Shown: positions 46,622 to 58,455, counted from the stretch's first letter. The stretch: 64,000 bases of DNA from Nymphaea colorata (GCF_008831285.2 NC_045143.1:17693655-17757654); one strand, 5' to 3'. Numbers and translations: made by a program. Notes: a model not told the origin generated them from the sequence alone.

Positions 46622-47014
46622 CGCAAAGAAAGTGCAAGGGAGAGTAAACAAGAAAAGGAAAGAGGCAAGAATTAACGTGGTTTGGCTTAGCTGAAGCCTA
46701 CGTCCACGATCAGAAGGCACTCTAACTTTTATTGATTGGAAAAGAGACGTTTACAAAGACAAAGTTGAGTCCCTTTTATAGAGGAAAAAAACTATGTCTT
46801 ATCGCAGGCCAGATCGTTCTTGCCTTGATTAGGTAAGATCTTCATTTTATTCCAAATACGTTGGCTTTTCTTATCTTCAGATTTTTTTGCCTTCTTCGTC
46901 CGATCGCTATCTTCAATCACCGGCTTGACATTCTTATCTTTATCCATCTCCTGATTTTCTTCATTGCCAAGTTTCTCTCCAACAGATTTGTCGTCCTTAC
47001 CAATTTTGTTAACA
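46622..47014 (-). repeat. 5' LTR of the copia element
   Basis: It is homologous to 37905-38298 throughout. The first bases are CGCAAAG where the other LTR has TGTAAAG. A primer-site-like GGTATCATAGTC (- strand) lies directly inside at 46609-46620, a decayed match to the iMet site. The TATA box is at 46773-46783 (-). Confidence 0.9.
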
Positions 47015-48480
47015 ATATGAAGATAGGATGGTGGGACGTCCGTGGCCTAATCAATGATCCGAGGACATTCCCCACCTGTTTTGGTATTGCGGGGTTATGT
47101 AGACTTCACACATGGAATCAGCCTCGCCTTCAAGTTTGCCTTGACTCAACCATTAAAAGCGTCATTTCTGCTCCTCCCAATCTAGTTAAGGAATCTATTA
47201 AGGAATGACGTAGTTTTTCATGGAAGAATTATCAATGTCAGGACCTTGAAATTAAACGTCATGTTTGATGTTGCTGTTCTAATTCGTAGGCAGAATCACT
47301 CGTCTTAGTATCAAGTTTGCTATCTGATATTCCCCTATTTCTCATTTTTTCTTGGTTCTTCATTTTGGTCTTTTATTGACCTTCGGTTGTATGATTTTCT
47401 TTCCAACACCCTGTTGGAGCTTAGTAAAGTTGAGTACCCTCATCTCTCTCCCTCATTGGGAAGAGAAGTCTCTCTCTCTCTCTCTCGCTCGCTCGGGGTG
47501 TAAATACACCTAAAAGCAAGAAGGGGAAATCCGAAATCATGAATAGACTGGCCAACAAAAGGTGGTTTTTGGAAAGCTTTTTTTACAAAATATTTAGTAC
47601 TGGCTAGGTCTCTCATTCATGAAGCGCCCATGGTTATGAATTATTTTATAAGCTAAGTTAGGTAATTGCAACCTTTCAAACATGAAGCGGGTTTTGTAAA
47701 TACATAAATTCATCAAGTTAAAATTAATAATATCTCGGATCAATAACCGTGCAAGGAAACAAAGAAATATATGCAGATCTATGGACAGATTCAGGCCTGA
47801 AGTCTGAACTAATAAACAAATCCAAACAAGTCAAAAGGCACCGGCGAAAGAGTCTTATGATCGCCCTCTTTTTCCACCTTCTCGACCCATCACGTGGATC
47901 ACAGATACCATGTGTGACCCGAGCTTCTCGAGTGCACATGCTTAAAATCCTCCGAAAAGGACCCGTTTCTTGAAGGTGATCAACTTTAACCTATAGTGTC
48001 TTTGCACCCAAATAATTGAGTACTATTCTGATGAATATTTAATAATTTAGATCCGATTTAACGTTAAAATGGATGGCAAGTTAGAATATTATACTTTTAT
48101 TTGTTCAAATTAAAATTCAACCTTGAGCCCAATTGGGCAGTATTTGATTACTTAGTGACATGTGATATTAGCTCTATAAGGTGCAGATTCAGTCTCATTG
48201 TAGTGCCCCCTTTTGAAATGTTTAGTTTCTATATAAAATTATGAAGAACCTAAGGGGCTTATAAATAAGGTTGTAAAGTGATTGTCATGGTTCTTAGCTT
48301 TTATTTGGATTAAAGTCAAAGCAGTTAGGGGTGGGTTCAATTGGTCAAAATCTCCATTTTTCCTATAATCCAAACCTTATATTACTACTTTACCACTAAA
48401 CCGAATTATGTATTCAATTCAAACTTCCAATTCAAAATATTACTCTAATCCAAAATTTGACATCAATTCTAATATCAGAC
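47015..48480. other. Spacer, no gene supported
   Basis: A short piece at 47017-47070 reads MKIGWWDVRGLINDPR, reminiscent of the start of plant LINE ORF2 proteins, but homology is not sustained. A (CT)n run lies at 47470-47490. Nothing else is recognised. Confidence 0.5.
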
Positions 48481-48499
48481 ACAATTACATCAGATCCGT

Positions 48500-49340
48500 G
48501 CCTCAAAAAACTTGATCTAGATCCAAATTAAGTTGAAATCCAACATCTAAATCTATTTTAGATCCAAATATTAATATCAAATCCAAAATCTCCACTTTTG
48601 GACTACCTTCATATCTAAACTCTCTCTTTTAGATCCAAAATATCGCTTTTGGATTCATTTTCGATCCAAACTCACTTTTAGATTCATTCAAATCTAAAAT
48701 ACATTGCTTGGGCCCAAACCATCATTTTATGATCTATTGAGATCCAAACTATTACTTTCGGATCCATTTAGATCCAAACTTTCTCTTTCAGATGCATTTG
48801 GATTCTAAATATCACTTCCGGATCCATATGGATTCAATCTATCCCTTTAAGGTCTATTTGGATCCAAAATATCACTTTTGGATCTAAACTATTTTTTTGA
48901 GTCTACTTATATCCAACATATCACTTTTAGATCCATTTGGATCCAAACTATCACTTCCATATCCATTCAAACCCATACTATCTTTTTCAAAACCATTTGG
49001 ATCCAAAATGTGACTATTGGATCTATTTGGACCCAAAATATCATTTTCGGGTCCATTGAAATATCCATTTCATATCTATTTGGACAAGAATTATCACTTT
49101 CATATCCATTTGGATACAAAATATTACTTTTTTATCCAAAATATCCATTGTTGATCCATTTGGATCCAAAATATCTCTTTCAGATCCAATCTGGATCCAA
49201 ACCTCACTTTCAGAATCCAATTTGGTTCTAAATATTAGTTTCAGCCGAGCTGCGCTTTCAGATCCGTTCTAGAATCCAATTAGTCACATCCAAACTCAGA
49301 ATCCAAGAGTCATATCCTGGACTTTTATTTCAGATCCAAA
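48500..49340. repeat. Degenerate GGATCC-containing satellite, about 36-40-bp unit
   Basis: About 20 loosely conserved units alternate TTTGGATCCAAA-type palindromes with ATCACTTT-type spacers (for example near 48780, 48930, 49000 and 49150). The unit spacing is roughly 36-40 bases. Divergence between units is high. Smaller patches of similar GATCCA-rich sequence occur at 20690-20860 and 27940-28050. Confidence 0.8.
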
Positions 49341-49779
49341 ATTCTATTTCAGATCTTTGAAGGCACAAAATACGATACACTACAAACATTTTCTTGAATG
49401 CCCTTCATTTTTGCTTTAAAATACCCAAGACACCCTTAATTCACAGGATACTATCGATTCCCCAAATACCCTTGGATTTCACTTTAAAATATTTAAAATA
49501 ATTTTGATTTCCCAAAATAGGTCTGTCTTTAAAAAAAACGCTGTTTGTTTTCTAAAGAATAATGCTGCCAAATAAATTTTTAAAAAGGAAAGTTTTGACA
49601 AAATTCAGGTTGGCCCATTGCCCCTATCAGGCGCATGGCTGGTCCGTGCTGGCTACGCACTGGCCTTGCATGAGTTGACATGGCCTCATGCTGGCTAATC
49701 GTGGCCATACGCAGCAGTGCATCTGGCCAATGGATTGGAATTTAATTTCTTTGTTAGTGAGACCTCATAGGATATGGTA

Positions 49780-49810
<31 letters not shown>

Positions 49811-50490
49811 GACTTTTGTTCTCTTTAATTAGTTTGCTTAAATGAAATTCAAGAGTGATTAATTCCTTAATCATGTTACTAATCTTGATATAATGGATTA
49901 AAATAATTATCTTAAAATTTCAAATAAACACACTTATTTTTTTTTTAATTTTATGTTAATTGGGGAGGGGATACCCCTTTCTCTTGAAGCTAATTTTAAT
50001 TTTACTTAGTCATATATATTGCACACATTACCTTTAGTTTAGATTAAAGAGTCAGACAAAGAAGTCACAAAAGAACTGTGGCCTTCTATCGTAAAACTGA
50101 TTCGAGAGGGCTTGTTGAATGCTATGTCATTTACAACCCCGGCGTCTTTCAGATGCTTGAAGGCCCCGTTGATCCGAAGTGATTTAGAAAGATTCTTCTG
50201 ACTCGAAGGTGATCGGTCAGATCGGCCTCCTCAACTGTGTATCGATCGAAAGGCTGTCAAATGGAGCCTTCGGAACGTCGACTCAACAGGACGGCACAGC
50301 CGCCAAGGGGGTTGTGACGTCCAGTATATCCCCCTTATCCCCGACATGCTATGGTGCCCCGGGGTGGGGGTAGTACCACAGTGAGTGCTAATCTTCTCAC
50401 TGTGGTACTAATTTTGGTTTAGGTAATAAATAAAATCTCATAAAGACCACAAATAAGCCTACTTAGAATTTTTTTTTCTTACCAATTAGA
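49341..50490. other. Spacer with (CT)n and a perfect 15-bp hairpin
   Basis: A (CT)n run is at 49783-49811. At 50371-50410, TAGTACCACAGTGAG is followed by a 10-base loop and its exact complement. 50090-50360 is noticeably GC-richer than its surroundings. No gene is recognised. Confidence 0.7.
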
Positions 50491-50821
50491 GATACTTGGG
50501 GTTTGGTATGCCCCTCTTCTCTTTATGTCCATTTTTCTTTCTTTATCTCTTTCATTCTCTCTCTTTCTTGCTCTCTCTATACTCAATCTCTTTTTCTCTC
50601 TATCATGCACTATATTTTTCTCTCTTTCTCTCTCTAGTTTTCTCTTTTTCTTTCTATATTTCTCAATACTTTTCTCTTTTCCCTCTATAATCTTCTACCT
50701 TTTCCTCTTTACTTTTTTCTCTTTTCCTCTCTAGTCATCACCTTTTTCTATATTTTTTTCCTCTCTTTCCCCTTCTACCTTTCTTCCTTTCCCTCTTTCT
50801 ATTTTTATTTTTTCTCCTTTA
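50491..50821. repeat. CT-rich low-complexity tract
   Basis: TTTCTC/CTCTTT repeats. It continues on the far side of the PIF/Harbinger-like element (52519-52640), showing that the element inserted into this tract. Confidence 0.9.
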
Positions 50822-51380
50822 GGGCCCGTTTAATGCACAGGAAGAATTTAACGTGGTAAATTTACCATGGTAAATTTTTCTAAAAAAATTTACTAGACGA
50901 AATTTCTCTCTCTTTCAATCTGAAGCCCTATTTAATGCACAGAAAGAATTTAACGTCCATTACCCTATTTATTCAGCCATGGCAATTGAACGAAAGAGTT
51001 CTTATACATATTAGATATGCACATTTGCATTTCAATTCAGTGGTGCTGGTACTGAGTTTTGTCTTGCAAGAATTCATCATACTTCAAAAGCCAATACTTG
51101 TCTTTTATATTAGTTTGACAATAATCTCAACATGCAAATTTATAGCTATATATTAAGCTCAACAAGATTATACATGGCTGAATAAAAAATTTGTAGGCTC
51201 ACATAACATATATTGTAAGTGGTAGTAACTGCAAACATTCTGAACTGTAGCAATAGATGCAGCAAAAACATTAATGACTTTACTATGCTTTACTATGTGT
51301 TTGCAATTTACAAGGAAATGGATACAGAGATTTGAGCATGATGTCTATGTTGATTTGGCTTTATCTGGTTTCTGATACAG

Positions 51381-51527
51381 TGCATTTGTAGCCCATGCTG
51401 ATATTCAAGCATTCACTGTTGAGTGCGAGAAAAGTTGCTAGCTCGATGTCAGGAAAAAATTGTCAAGGACTTCTCACGAGCAGTAAAAGAGATTTGTGAG
51501 GCATTTGAAGCATTACAACAGAAAAAG
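51381..51527 (+). pseudogene. Captured exon resembling the end of a PWWP domain
   Basis: The piece follows an acceptor (TTTCTGATACAG) and ends AAG/GTGTGT. It reads AFVAHADIQAFTVE in one frame and, after a one-base shift near 51425, KLLARCQEKIVKDFSRAVKE and ICEAFEALQQKK. Plant PWWP proteins have an A-D-I/V-x-A-F-T strand followed by a helix with A-V-x-E-I; PWWP domains read methylated histone tails. Flanking intron-like sequence is retained, so the capture was from genomic DNA, not mRNA. The continuation 51528-51725 reads open but unrecognised. Recognition is by pattern only. Confidence 0.45.
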
Positions 51528-52061
51528 GTGTGTCCGGAAGGGTATGCTGATGGACTACTTAAGCAACATCCACCTCAAATTGGACATGCCAAAGATATAA
51601 TGAGTGTGCAAGATCATAACTCATCTATAGCAAGGGATGATAATTTGGAAAATTATCCCAAGGCCCTTCCTCTTCATCCTCACAAGGCCCTTGTACTGAG
51701 ACCATGCCACATTAGTGAAAAATGAAAGAGCTTTCTATTATCAGTTGGGTAAATCCTACGATTCAGCAAAACATGAAAGAGGACCAGAGAAACAAATCTA
51801 AATGCTCAACAAAAATGAACCTGCAAACCACAGAGACTGTGAAGTCAAATCTAAATGCTCATCAAGACCAAACCACAGCAATTTGTATATCATCTAAAAC
51901 AAACATAGCTACATAGACAAAGAGATAGGAAGCAAAAGAAAAAGAATCTCCGTCAAGTGCAGAAAACCAAGTATTAAAACCTGCTTCCTTTCTGTTTTCT
52001 CATACCTGGTTTACTTGATACTTGATCTCCGTCGACTGCGAGTGAGGAAGGGAAGGCAACA

Positions 52062-52282
52062 AGAGAGGCGAAGATGGGCATCCACGGGAAGGGAATGCAG
52101 CAAGAGAGGGGAAAATGGGCATCCACGGGAGGGGAAAGCAGCAAACAGAGGGGAAGATGGGCGTCCACGGGAGGAGAAAGTAGCAATAGAGGGGGAAGAT
52201 GGCGTCCACGGTAGGGGAAACCAACAAGGAGGGGAAGATGGGCATCAACGGGAGGGGAAAGCAGCAAAGAGGGGAAGATGGG
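52062..52282. repeat. GC-rich minisatellite, about 45-bp unit, 5 copies
   Basis: The unit has the core GAAGATGGGCATCCACGGGA and an AGGGGAAAGCAGCAA end. It lies near the right end of the PIF/Harbinger-like element, a place where subterminal repeats often occur. Confidence 0.9.
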
Positions 52283-52639
52283 CTTAGCAATAGCAGAGGG
52301 GAGCGTGGGCGATGGGAGGAGAAAAACTGAGAGCGCTAACAGCTCTCTATTTTGTCTCTGCGAAAAAATCCGAGCTTACAGCTCGGTTTTTTTCACAGGT
52401 GAAATTTCACCCGAACTTACGAGTGAAATCGGGTGGAATTTCATCATGTTTGATACCGCCGCCCGTACAAATTTCAACCGATGCACAGGAAAATTCCTGT
52501 TTATCAAACGGGCCCTTACTGTCTCTCTTTTCTCTCTTTGTCTCTCTAATTGCCCCTTTTTTCTCTATTTCTCTCTCCATTTTCCTTCCTTCTCTCTCTC
52601 TCTCCCTCAGTCTCTCTTTATTTTGCTTTTTTTCTCTCT

Positions 52640-52643
52640 TCCT

Positions 52644-52693
<50 letters not shown>

Positions 52694-52695
52694 TG

Positions 52696-52726
<31 letters not shown>

Positions 52727-52737
52727 ATATATATAGT
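52640..52737. repeat. (TA)n/(TGTA)n compound microsatellite
   Basis: TA runs alternate with about eight, then two to three, GTAT units. The tract is pure and likely polymorphic. Confidence 0.95.
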
Positions 52738-52779
52738 ATTTCCACTTTTTCTCCCTCTCTCTCTTTCTCCCTATGTCTC

Positions 52780-55705
52780 TCTCTCTTTGTTTCTTTTTCT
52801 TTACTCACTTCTTTTCTTTCTCTTTTTCTTACAACCTTCTTGTTTTTTTTTTTCTTTCTCTCACTTCATGTTTTTCTATCTCTCCCTAAGACATCAATCT
52901 TTATATTTCATTTATCTTTTATTGACCTATGCATTTCATTTAGCTCATGTATCTAGCTTTGATCTGCACTTATTTCATCTAAATTATTCATGCAAATAGT
53001 CTTTGACCGATGCTTACTTGTTTCATTTAATTTATTTCTAATTGATGTACTTTATAATTTAGTTTAAGCATGATCCTTTATTTATGCATTTCATTTAGTT
53101 TATTTTCAACATTGACACATTTACACACATTAAACTTAATAAAGACTTGAAGATGATGAATCCCTTATAACTTTAATATCAATCTTAGTTTGAAATAAGT
53201 AGCTAACTTTGAAATCCTGGATTAGACATGCATCTATTTCAGTTTGAATACAATTGCAATATTAGAACAAACAATTCACCTTTATTAGAATTTAAACAAG
53301 ATAGATTTAGTAATATATTCCAAGTAATAAGTTGAGTATAAGAAGTAACTAGAACTTGATTAAATTCTAATTGGGCACATCGTTTTCTAATTTTCATTTG
53401 CGTTTTCAAAAAGAATTTAAAATGCACCAGTAGTTTCAAAACAAGTTTTTTTTTTTTAAATAAAAGGTTTGTGATTAAAACCTAGAAAACATCGAAAAGT
53501 CTAGATCATACCCACTAAACCATAAGTATGCTCCCCAAAGCATAGATCTTAAACGTTTAAACTAAAAGGAACTTATCATATCGTAGTCCTAAAACCTGAA
53601 AATAAAATTCTCTTTAAAAGAAAGAAAAGGAAACTTAGCATTAATATCATTCACCTAAAAATATTGTTTCTTAATATCCAAAAAGGATGATAAAAAGCCA
53701 CATGTCACTAAAACAAACTGAAAAAAAAAATCCTTGTTTATTTTGAAATTTAGGTCTAAACTAGAATGATAAAATGAAAACTTAAAACAATCTCCATAGA
53801 ACCACGTCCAATTTCTATTGAAAGTCGTGAATAAAATAAAAAAACCATAAAATCTTGATCAATTGATAGTTAAAACCTCCAAGACCAAGTCTTAGAATCT
53901 AGATCTCGTTTTTTGAAAAAAACAATCCTATTCATCAATTCTTTGAGATGCATTTATCAAGTAGTTTATGGTAAATTATTGCATGGCCTATGATGGTAAT
54001 GGAGAAAATCGAATGAAATTTTATTATGAGTTCTAACTTTTGAATGCTAAATTAGAATTTTAATAAAGCATTACTTCTAAAAACTAGAGCACGTTTGCTT
54101 TATTCTTGTATTAGGATCATTTCTTTGATTTGATTACCTCTAATAAAGTCATCAAGAACGGTCAAGTGGAGGCAAGTCAGATATCATATCTCTGAAAACC
54201 TTGTACTAGTCAAACGAAGGCAAGTCAAATGATGAACAATCGATGCATGGAGAAGTCAATTTTAGATGCAAACGGTGATGATACCTGTCCTTATTTGACC
54301 AACATTACCCTCTATTTCATTAATTTTTCAAATGACATTTGAACTTTAGAGTTTGATGTGCCCCAAATTGATTTAGGCATGGTTTGTAGTAGTTTCTTAT
54401 GACTAATTGAGGAGTCATCATACATGATCACATAGACTTGAGAAAATATAACCCTCATCAACTTTAGAGTTGTATGAAAACAATGTTTGCTTTCTTTTAA
54501 TTTTAATCTTCATCTTAGGCCCCATTGCATATATATACAGAACATTAATGTATATGGAACTATTGTTGATCATCTTAAACCTAACTTAATTTAGGAACTC
54601 CAAGCTTTTTTCAAAAAAATAATGCATAGCAGTTCTTTTTAGGAAATGTTGTTTGTATATTAATGTTCTGTATATATATATATATATACATTGTTTATAA
54701 TACACATGTATTTTTCTTGGGCATGCCCCAACAAAGAGATGACCAAAATCTTCTCATTACTGTTATAAAGTCTTTTCAAGTTTAAGCTATTTGTCCTTGA
54801 CATTTGATTAAAATGAATATCTCCATTTACTTGGCTCAACAAGGTTTATCCTCTTCTTAGTCCAGCCTTTTTATTTCAGTCACTATGGTTTAGACCCCTC
54901 CCAAAGGTCACATCATCCATAGCATTCTTTGTGGAGACCCTAAATCCTGCTTCATTCTATCTGAAACCATAATCTTTCAATGATACATTGATTGGCTACC
55001 TTATACCCATGTGTTTCCAGACTAGCTTATGAGTTGTGGGATCGAAGCAATAGCACAATTGGCATGTCACATTGTGAATGACAACCTCATATATGCCGCC
55101 ACCTCTAAAAGATGGAACCCATTAACCAACACTTTTTTGTTTCACTTGAGAGAATTTACTGTCAACCTGGATGAATTTTTAATTACTGTGGACCTACCTG
55201 AGCCAGTAGGCCATTCTAAAGGCTCAAGTGACAAACAATTTATAGTCAATGACAACGACTACAATTGGAAGGAGATTTTATTCAAGTTAGTCGGGGTAAA
55301 AAATTGGACTATCACAAAAGAAGTAAATGGTCAGTTCATCAATCTAGTACTTTTCTACATCATATTCACAAAAACAAGGGCATAAATGAAGACTCTATCC
55401 AAAAAAAGCCCAAGGTAGAACTAAGCGAGACATGTGATTTATACTACTGGCTTAATTTTCTTTGCAAATGGATAAGGTACCATTGATGTTTAGATTGTAA
55501 AGTTTTTTAGAATGTGGGACACTATCAAACAAAAAGGTTGTCAATAGTACTGACTGCCTTTGCCTTTTTATAAAAAGGTTTGACTCAATTCATAGTGCAA
55601 GGCACACTCATCGTTCGATATTGCACTTGAGTATTGGAGCAATAGTTCTATCGACATGTTATTCATGAAGGAAGTGGTTTAAGAACCGCAACATCAATTT
55701 TGTGC
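52780..55705 (+). repeat. Duplicated block A, copy 2 (partner 7860-11603)
   Basis: It runs collinear with the first copy from the CT tract through the single 280-bp module (54110-54390) to the start of the PMD-like coding region. It ends at 55705, where sequence matching 17189 onward begins; the intervening 5.6 kb of the first copy is absent. 52880-55020 holds no recognised gene. Confidence 0.85.
55029..55386 (+). pseudogene. Plant-mobile-domain-like fragment, gypsy element B family, copy 2
   Basis: The 118-codon open stretch carries RWNPLTNTFLFHLREFTVNL, DLPEPVGHSKGSS and a WKEILFKLVGVKNW segment. The arginine-tryptophan-proline start and the following D-F-L-I/L-P pattern resemble plant mobile domains. 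It is the best preserved copy of the region at 11020-11400, which has frameshifts. It continues in other frames to 55700 and is then cut by the deletion junction. Function inside transposons is unknown. Confidence in the PMD assignment is limited. Confidence 0.5.
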
Positions 55706-56248
55706 TACTGGCCAATGTTTGCAATGCTCGATAGTCTATGCAAAAGCACCACGCCCAATCCTTCTTCTTCCCCAAGAGCACAGGTGAAGGCACTCAGTCG
55801 GCAAGGCCTATAGGTTGGAAGGTGCACATAAAGTTTAATTTCTTCTTCTGCTATAATAGTCAATTCGAAGTAGTCAAGCACTATCTACGAGCGATGGTCC
55901 TACACCTCCATGAAAATGTCTTGGTGAAGTCCTCCAAGGTACATCATCATGAAGGCTAACTCTGGATAGTCATGGATGCGACAAGGTAGACACTCAAACA
56001 GAGCTCGCTAGTTATTAAGTTGCTGGTTTGCCCTAGTTCTTTGAGATCGATGTCATGGGAGGTTCAGATGGATTGGTTGAATCTCTTAGTGGCAGCATCA
56101 CAAAATCTATCCATGTAAGTTGTAGGTGTTTGTCGACCAGCCATGTCCATGGCTTCACCCACAAGGTTGAGCAAACAAAGGCAGATCCATTGGTGCGATG
56201 GAATCAGTTGGCAAGTAAAGTATTGGTGTACCTAAAAGAGTCAATGCT

Positions 56249-56855
56249 TCAGGTCCTTGTCCATGAACTTGGGGAAGTTGGGCATGCCCTGCTGCTCACA
56301 CCCACGAAGCTTCTCACATAGACCCTAGAAATCCATGTCGATGATGAAGGTAGTTTCAGCGGCTTCCTAGCTATAATGATGTGGTGGAGAGGGGTACTGT
56401 CCTCAGCTTGGGTTGTGACCAGCATGCCACAGGTCTGCTCCATAGCTATGGGCGGACTGGTCATCTCGTGGCCAGCGATCTCAGTCGAGATCCTAGCTGA
56501 ACTCCGCATGGCAGCTGGTCTCCAAGATGCCAGAGCCCTAGGATCTATGGTGCGGTTGTTCATCCCAGAACTGGTCGTGGCGGTCCTCTTGGTGCTCAGC
56601 TCAGCATTATCCCTCTCAGATCTCTTTGAGATTGGCATCCAACATCACCATCCGAGCCTTGCAGTCCTCCATGCGAAGGCCCTATGCTTGGACCTCTTGG
56701 ATGAAGGGAAGGAAGTCGCTAAACTGGGAATATATGGCCCGTGCATCTCCCGCATAGCCTGGTTCATCTTCTTCATGTAGATGTCGAGGGTGGACTACTC
56801 TACATGTGCAGGGGTGAAAGCGACGTACTTGTGTTTGTCCCTGTTGGCCATGATG
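56249..56855 (-). pseudogene. Gag N-terminal region of gypsy element C, copy 2
   Basis: A Met near 56850 opens AFTPAHVE, then MKKMNQAMREMHG; a frame change is followed by the 129-codon stretch 56638-56249, charged and serine-rich with RTIDPRALASWRPAAMRSSA. It corresponds to 20896-21325 in the first copy. The X1 target site is at about 56337-56341, still empty here. Confidence 0.55.
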
Positions 56856-56859
56856 ATTT

Positions 56860-56872
56860 GGCTTTGATACCA
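56860..56872 (-). promoter_or_regulatory. tRNA-iMet primer binding site (element C, copy 2)
   Basis: The - strand TGGTATCAAAGCC differs from the canonical site by one base and lies 3 bases from the LTR end (CTAACA). Confidence 0.8.
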
Positions 56873-57448
56873 AATTGTTAGTGTCTTTTGGCCGGGATCT
56901 AATCGTCGAAGTGGGATAGGGTCAGAGAGGAGATTAGCATCGGAACTAGGGAAGAGTTAGGAAAAAACTCTTCGCTAGACCTTGGCTGGGCTGGGCTGAG
57001 ACTTGAGTGCACCAGCAACACCAGTGTCTCTCTCGAACAAGTCTGATAGGGATTGGGATGCCAAAACACTCGGCTGCTCCCAGCAGTCCAATGACAGCGG
57101 CTGGCACCCAGCAGTGGCCAATCAATAGTGCTGCACGTAACACTTGCCTATTGCCTACTGCAGAACACTCGGCTTCCTCTCGCTCATGTTAATAGTCCAT
57201 CCCTAGTATGGCATGCCGTGTTCCACTCATCTCCCAATGGATATGATACCTTTCAGATTGGGTAATATGAATTTTTGACTAGAACCTCTTCCATCATAAT
57301 ACAACGACATGAGAGTCTAGTTACTTTACCAGAAAGAATGTCAAAATACTCCTTTAGTATCATCGTAGAAGCCAAGGGTAGTTTCTTGTCATTCAATTTG
57401 CATCTTGTATTTCATCAAAAGGCAGGCAATCTCATCCTTGGGCAAGAA

Positions 57449-58455
57449 AATAAAGAAAATAAAGAAAATAACAATAAGACTATATTCAAGAAAAAGAAAT
57501 ATCAATAATAATAAGAATATATTAATGAAGAGAAAGAACAATAAGAATACTTGAAAGAGCATAATTTAATCATAAAATAAAATATGATCTCATCTTCTCA
57601 TGCTTTCGGTACAATTGAGCATAGCCTCTTGTCTCTAAAAAGATGTTGAGTGTTATCTCCTTTGGCCATGGGGAGATGAAGATGAAAGAAAAATGAAGAA
57701 AGAAACAATGCTTGAAATGATTTTGGAAGAATCTCCAAGAGAGTTGTAGTTTGCTCTAAGTTGGAAAGGAAAATGGGAAGAGAAAGAGGGAGAGATAGAG
57801 AGCTCAAGAGAAACCCTAAGTCTTTAAGTGAGAATACTCTAGAGTTTCTCCCAAGAGCCACTCTTGCCCAAGAGGGGGGACATGTGAGGCTATTTATAGA
57901 GAATTTTGAAGACAAAACCCAAAATTTGAATTTTTTTGAATTTCATAGCATTTTCATCTGAATTTCAAAGAATTTTGAATTATTTTCAAAAGTTTTTAGA
58001 AAAATAGGTTTTTGACTAAATGGATTGGCCCTTAGGCCTGCAAATACCCTTTTGAGGTATGGGCAGGGCTAGCCCACCCAAAAATTTTTTGAAAACCGAC
58101 CCTAAGGGTCTTTTTTTTTTTTTGCAAAGAAAAGGAGCGGGGAGGGTGGGGGCTTGTATCGTCGAAGCCCCTGCCCGGGCGTTGTTGTGCTGCCGCGCGC
58201 AAGGGCGATCGTATTACCACGATTGTCACTCGATCGCGTTACATGCGATCGCGTGACGCGTGCTCATGCGGCGCAAGGTCGCACGACTGCACGTCACGCG
58301 ATACTCCTTTTTTTAAAAACTTAAATAAAATCAAATGAAATCTAATAAAATGAAACAAAAAATATTGTTTATATAGAAAACATTTTTTTATTTAAAATGT
58401 ATAAAAGAAAAGTTTTTGTTAAAAACGAGCGGTCGACTCCATTTTGAAATTGAAT
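57449..58455 (-). repeat. Family X fragment (X3), copy of 24108-25105
   Basis: It is the right third of X2 as duplicated in block C, with the TATA-like box at 57888-57902 (-) and the CGATCG-rich segment at 58170-58310. It lacks the TGTTTGCATCC end because the junction at 57448/57449 removed it. Confidence 0.8.

Larger units (their letters stand above)
37905..47014 (-). mobile_element. Ty1/copia retrotransposon, - strand, interrupted by a hAT element
   Basis: Two LTRs of about 394 bp (37905-38298 and 46622-47014) bound the element. On the - strand the order is gag, protease, integrase, RT, RNase H, the copia order. Without the hAT insert (40542-44725 plus one 8-bp repeat) it is about 4.9 kb, typical for copia. 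A 5-bp repeat ATATG sits at 37902-37906 and 47015-47019; if this is the target duplication, the LTR ends move in by two bases. The LTRs differ at many positions and the coding region holds several stops and frameshifts, so the element is old and dead. Confidence 0.95.
50822..52515 (+). mobile_element. PIF/Harbinger-like element, 1694 bp, carrying a captured gene fragment
   Basis: Both ends are GGGCCCGTTT (50822-50831, and inverted at 52506-52515), extending as imperfect inverted repeats of about 25 bases with ACAGGAA inside. The element is flanked by TTA on both sides (50819-50821, 52516-52518), the 3-bp target duplication typical of PIF/Harbinger. There is no transposase, so it is non-autonomous. 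A second, internal copy of the left end occurs at about 50925-50955. Inside are a PWWP-like exon with splice sites (51381-51527) and a GC-rich minisatellite, the features of a Pack-type element. Confidence 0.7.
55706..57448 (-). mobile_element. Gypsy element C, copy 2 (RT start, gag, primer site, 5' LTR)
   Basis: It aligns with 17189-17805 joined directly to 20891-21886, without the X1 insertion. On the - strand: a piece of RT (WCFCIDYRAL near 55740), gag (about 56070-56855), primer site 56860-56872 (TGGTATCAAAGCC) and LTR from 56876 outward. It is truncated at both sides by deletion junctions (55705/55706 and 57448/57449). Confidence 0.8.

Noticed and set aside
47017-47208. Possible LINE ORF2 start (WWDVRGLINDPR)
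   Set aside because: Only about 12 residues match the usual LINE endonuclease opening and the following sequence does not continue it; the ATG also overlaps the copia target repeat.
50496-50734. Ser/Leu/Phe-rich open frames in CT tracts (also 52312-52999)
   Set aside because: Low-complexity CT and TA repeats give long open frames by chance; no start context or conserved motif.
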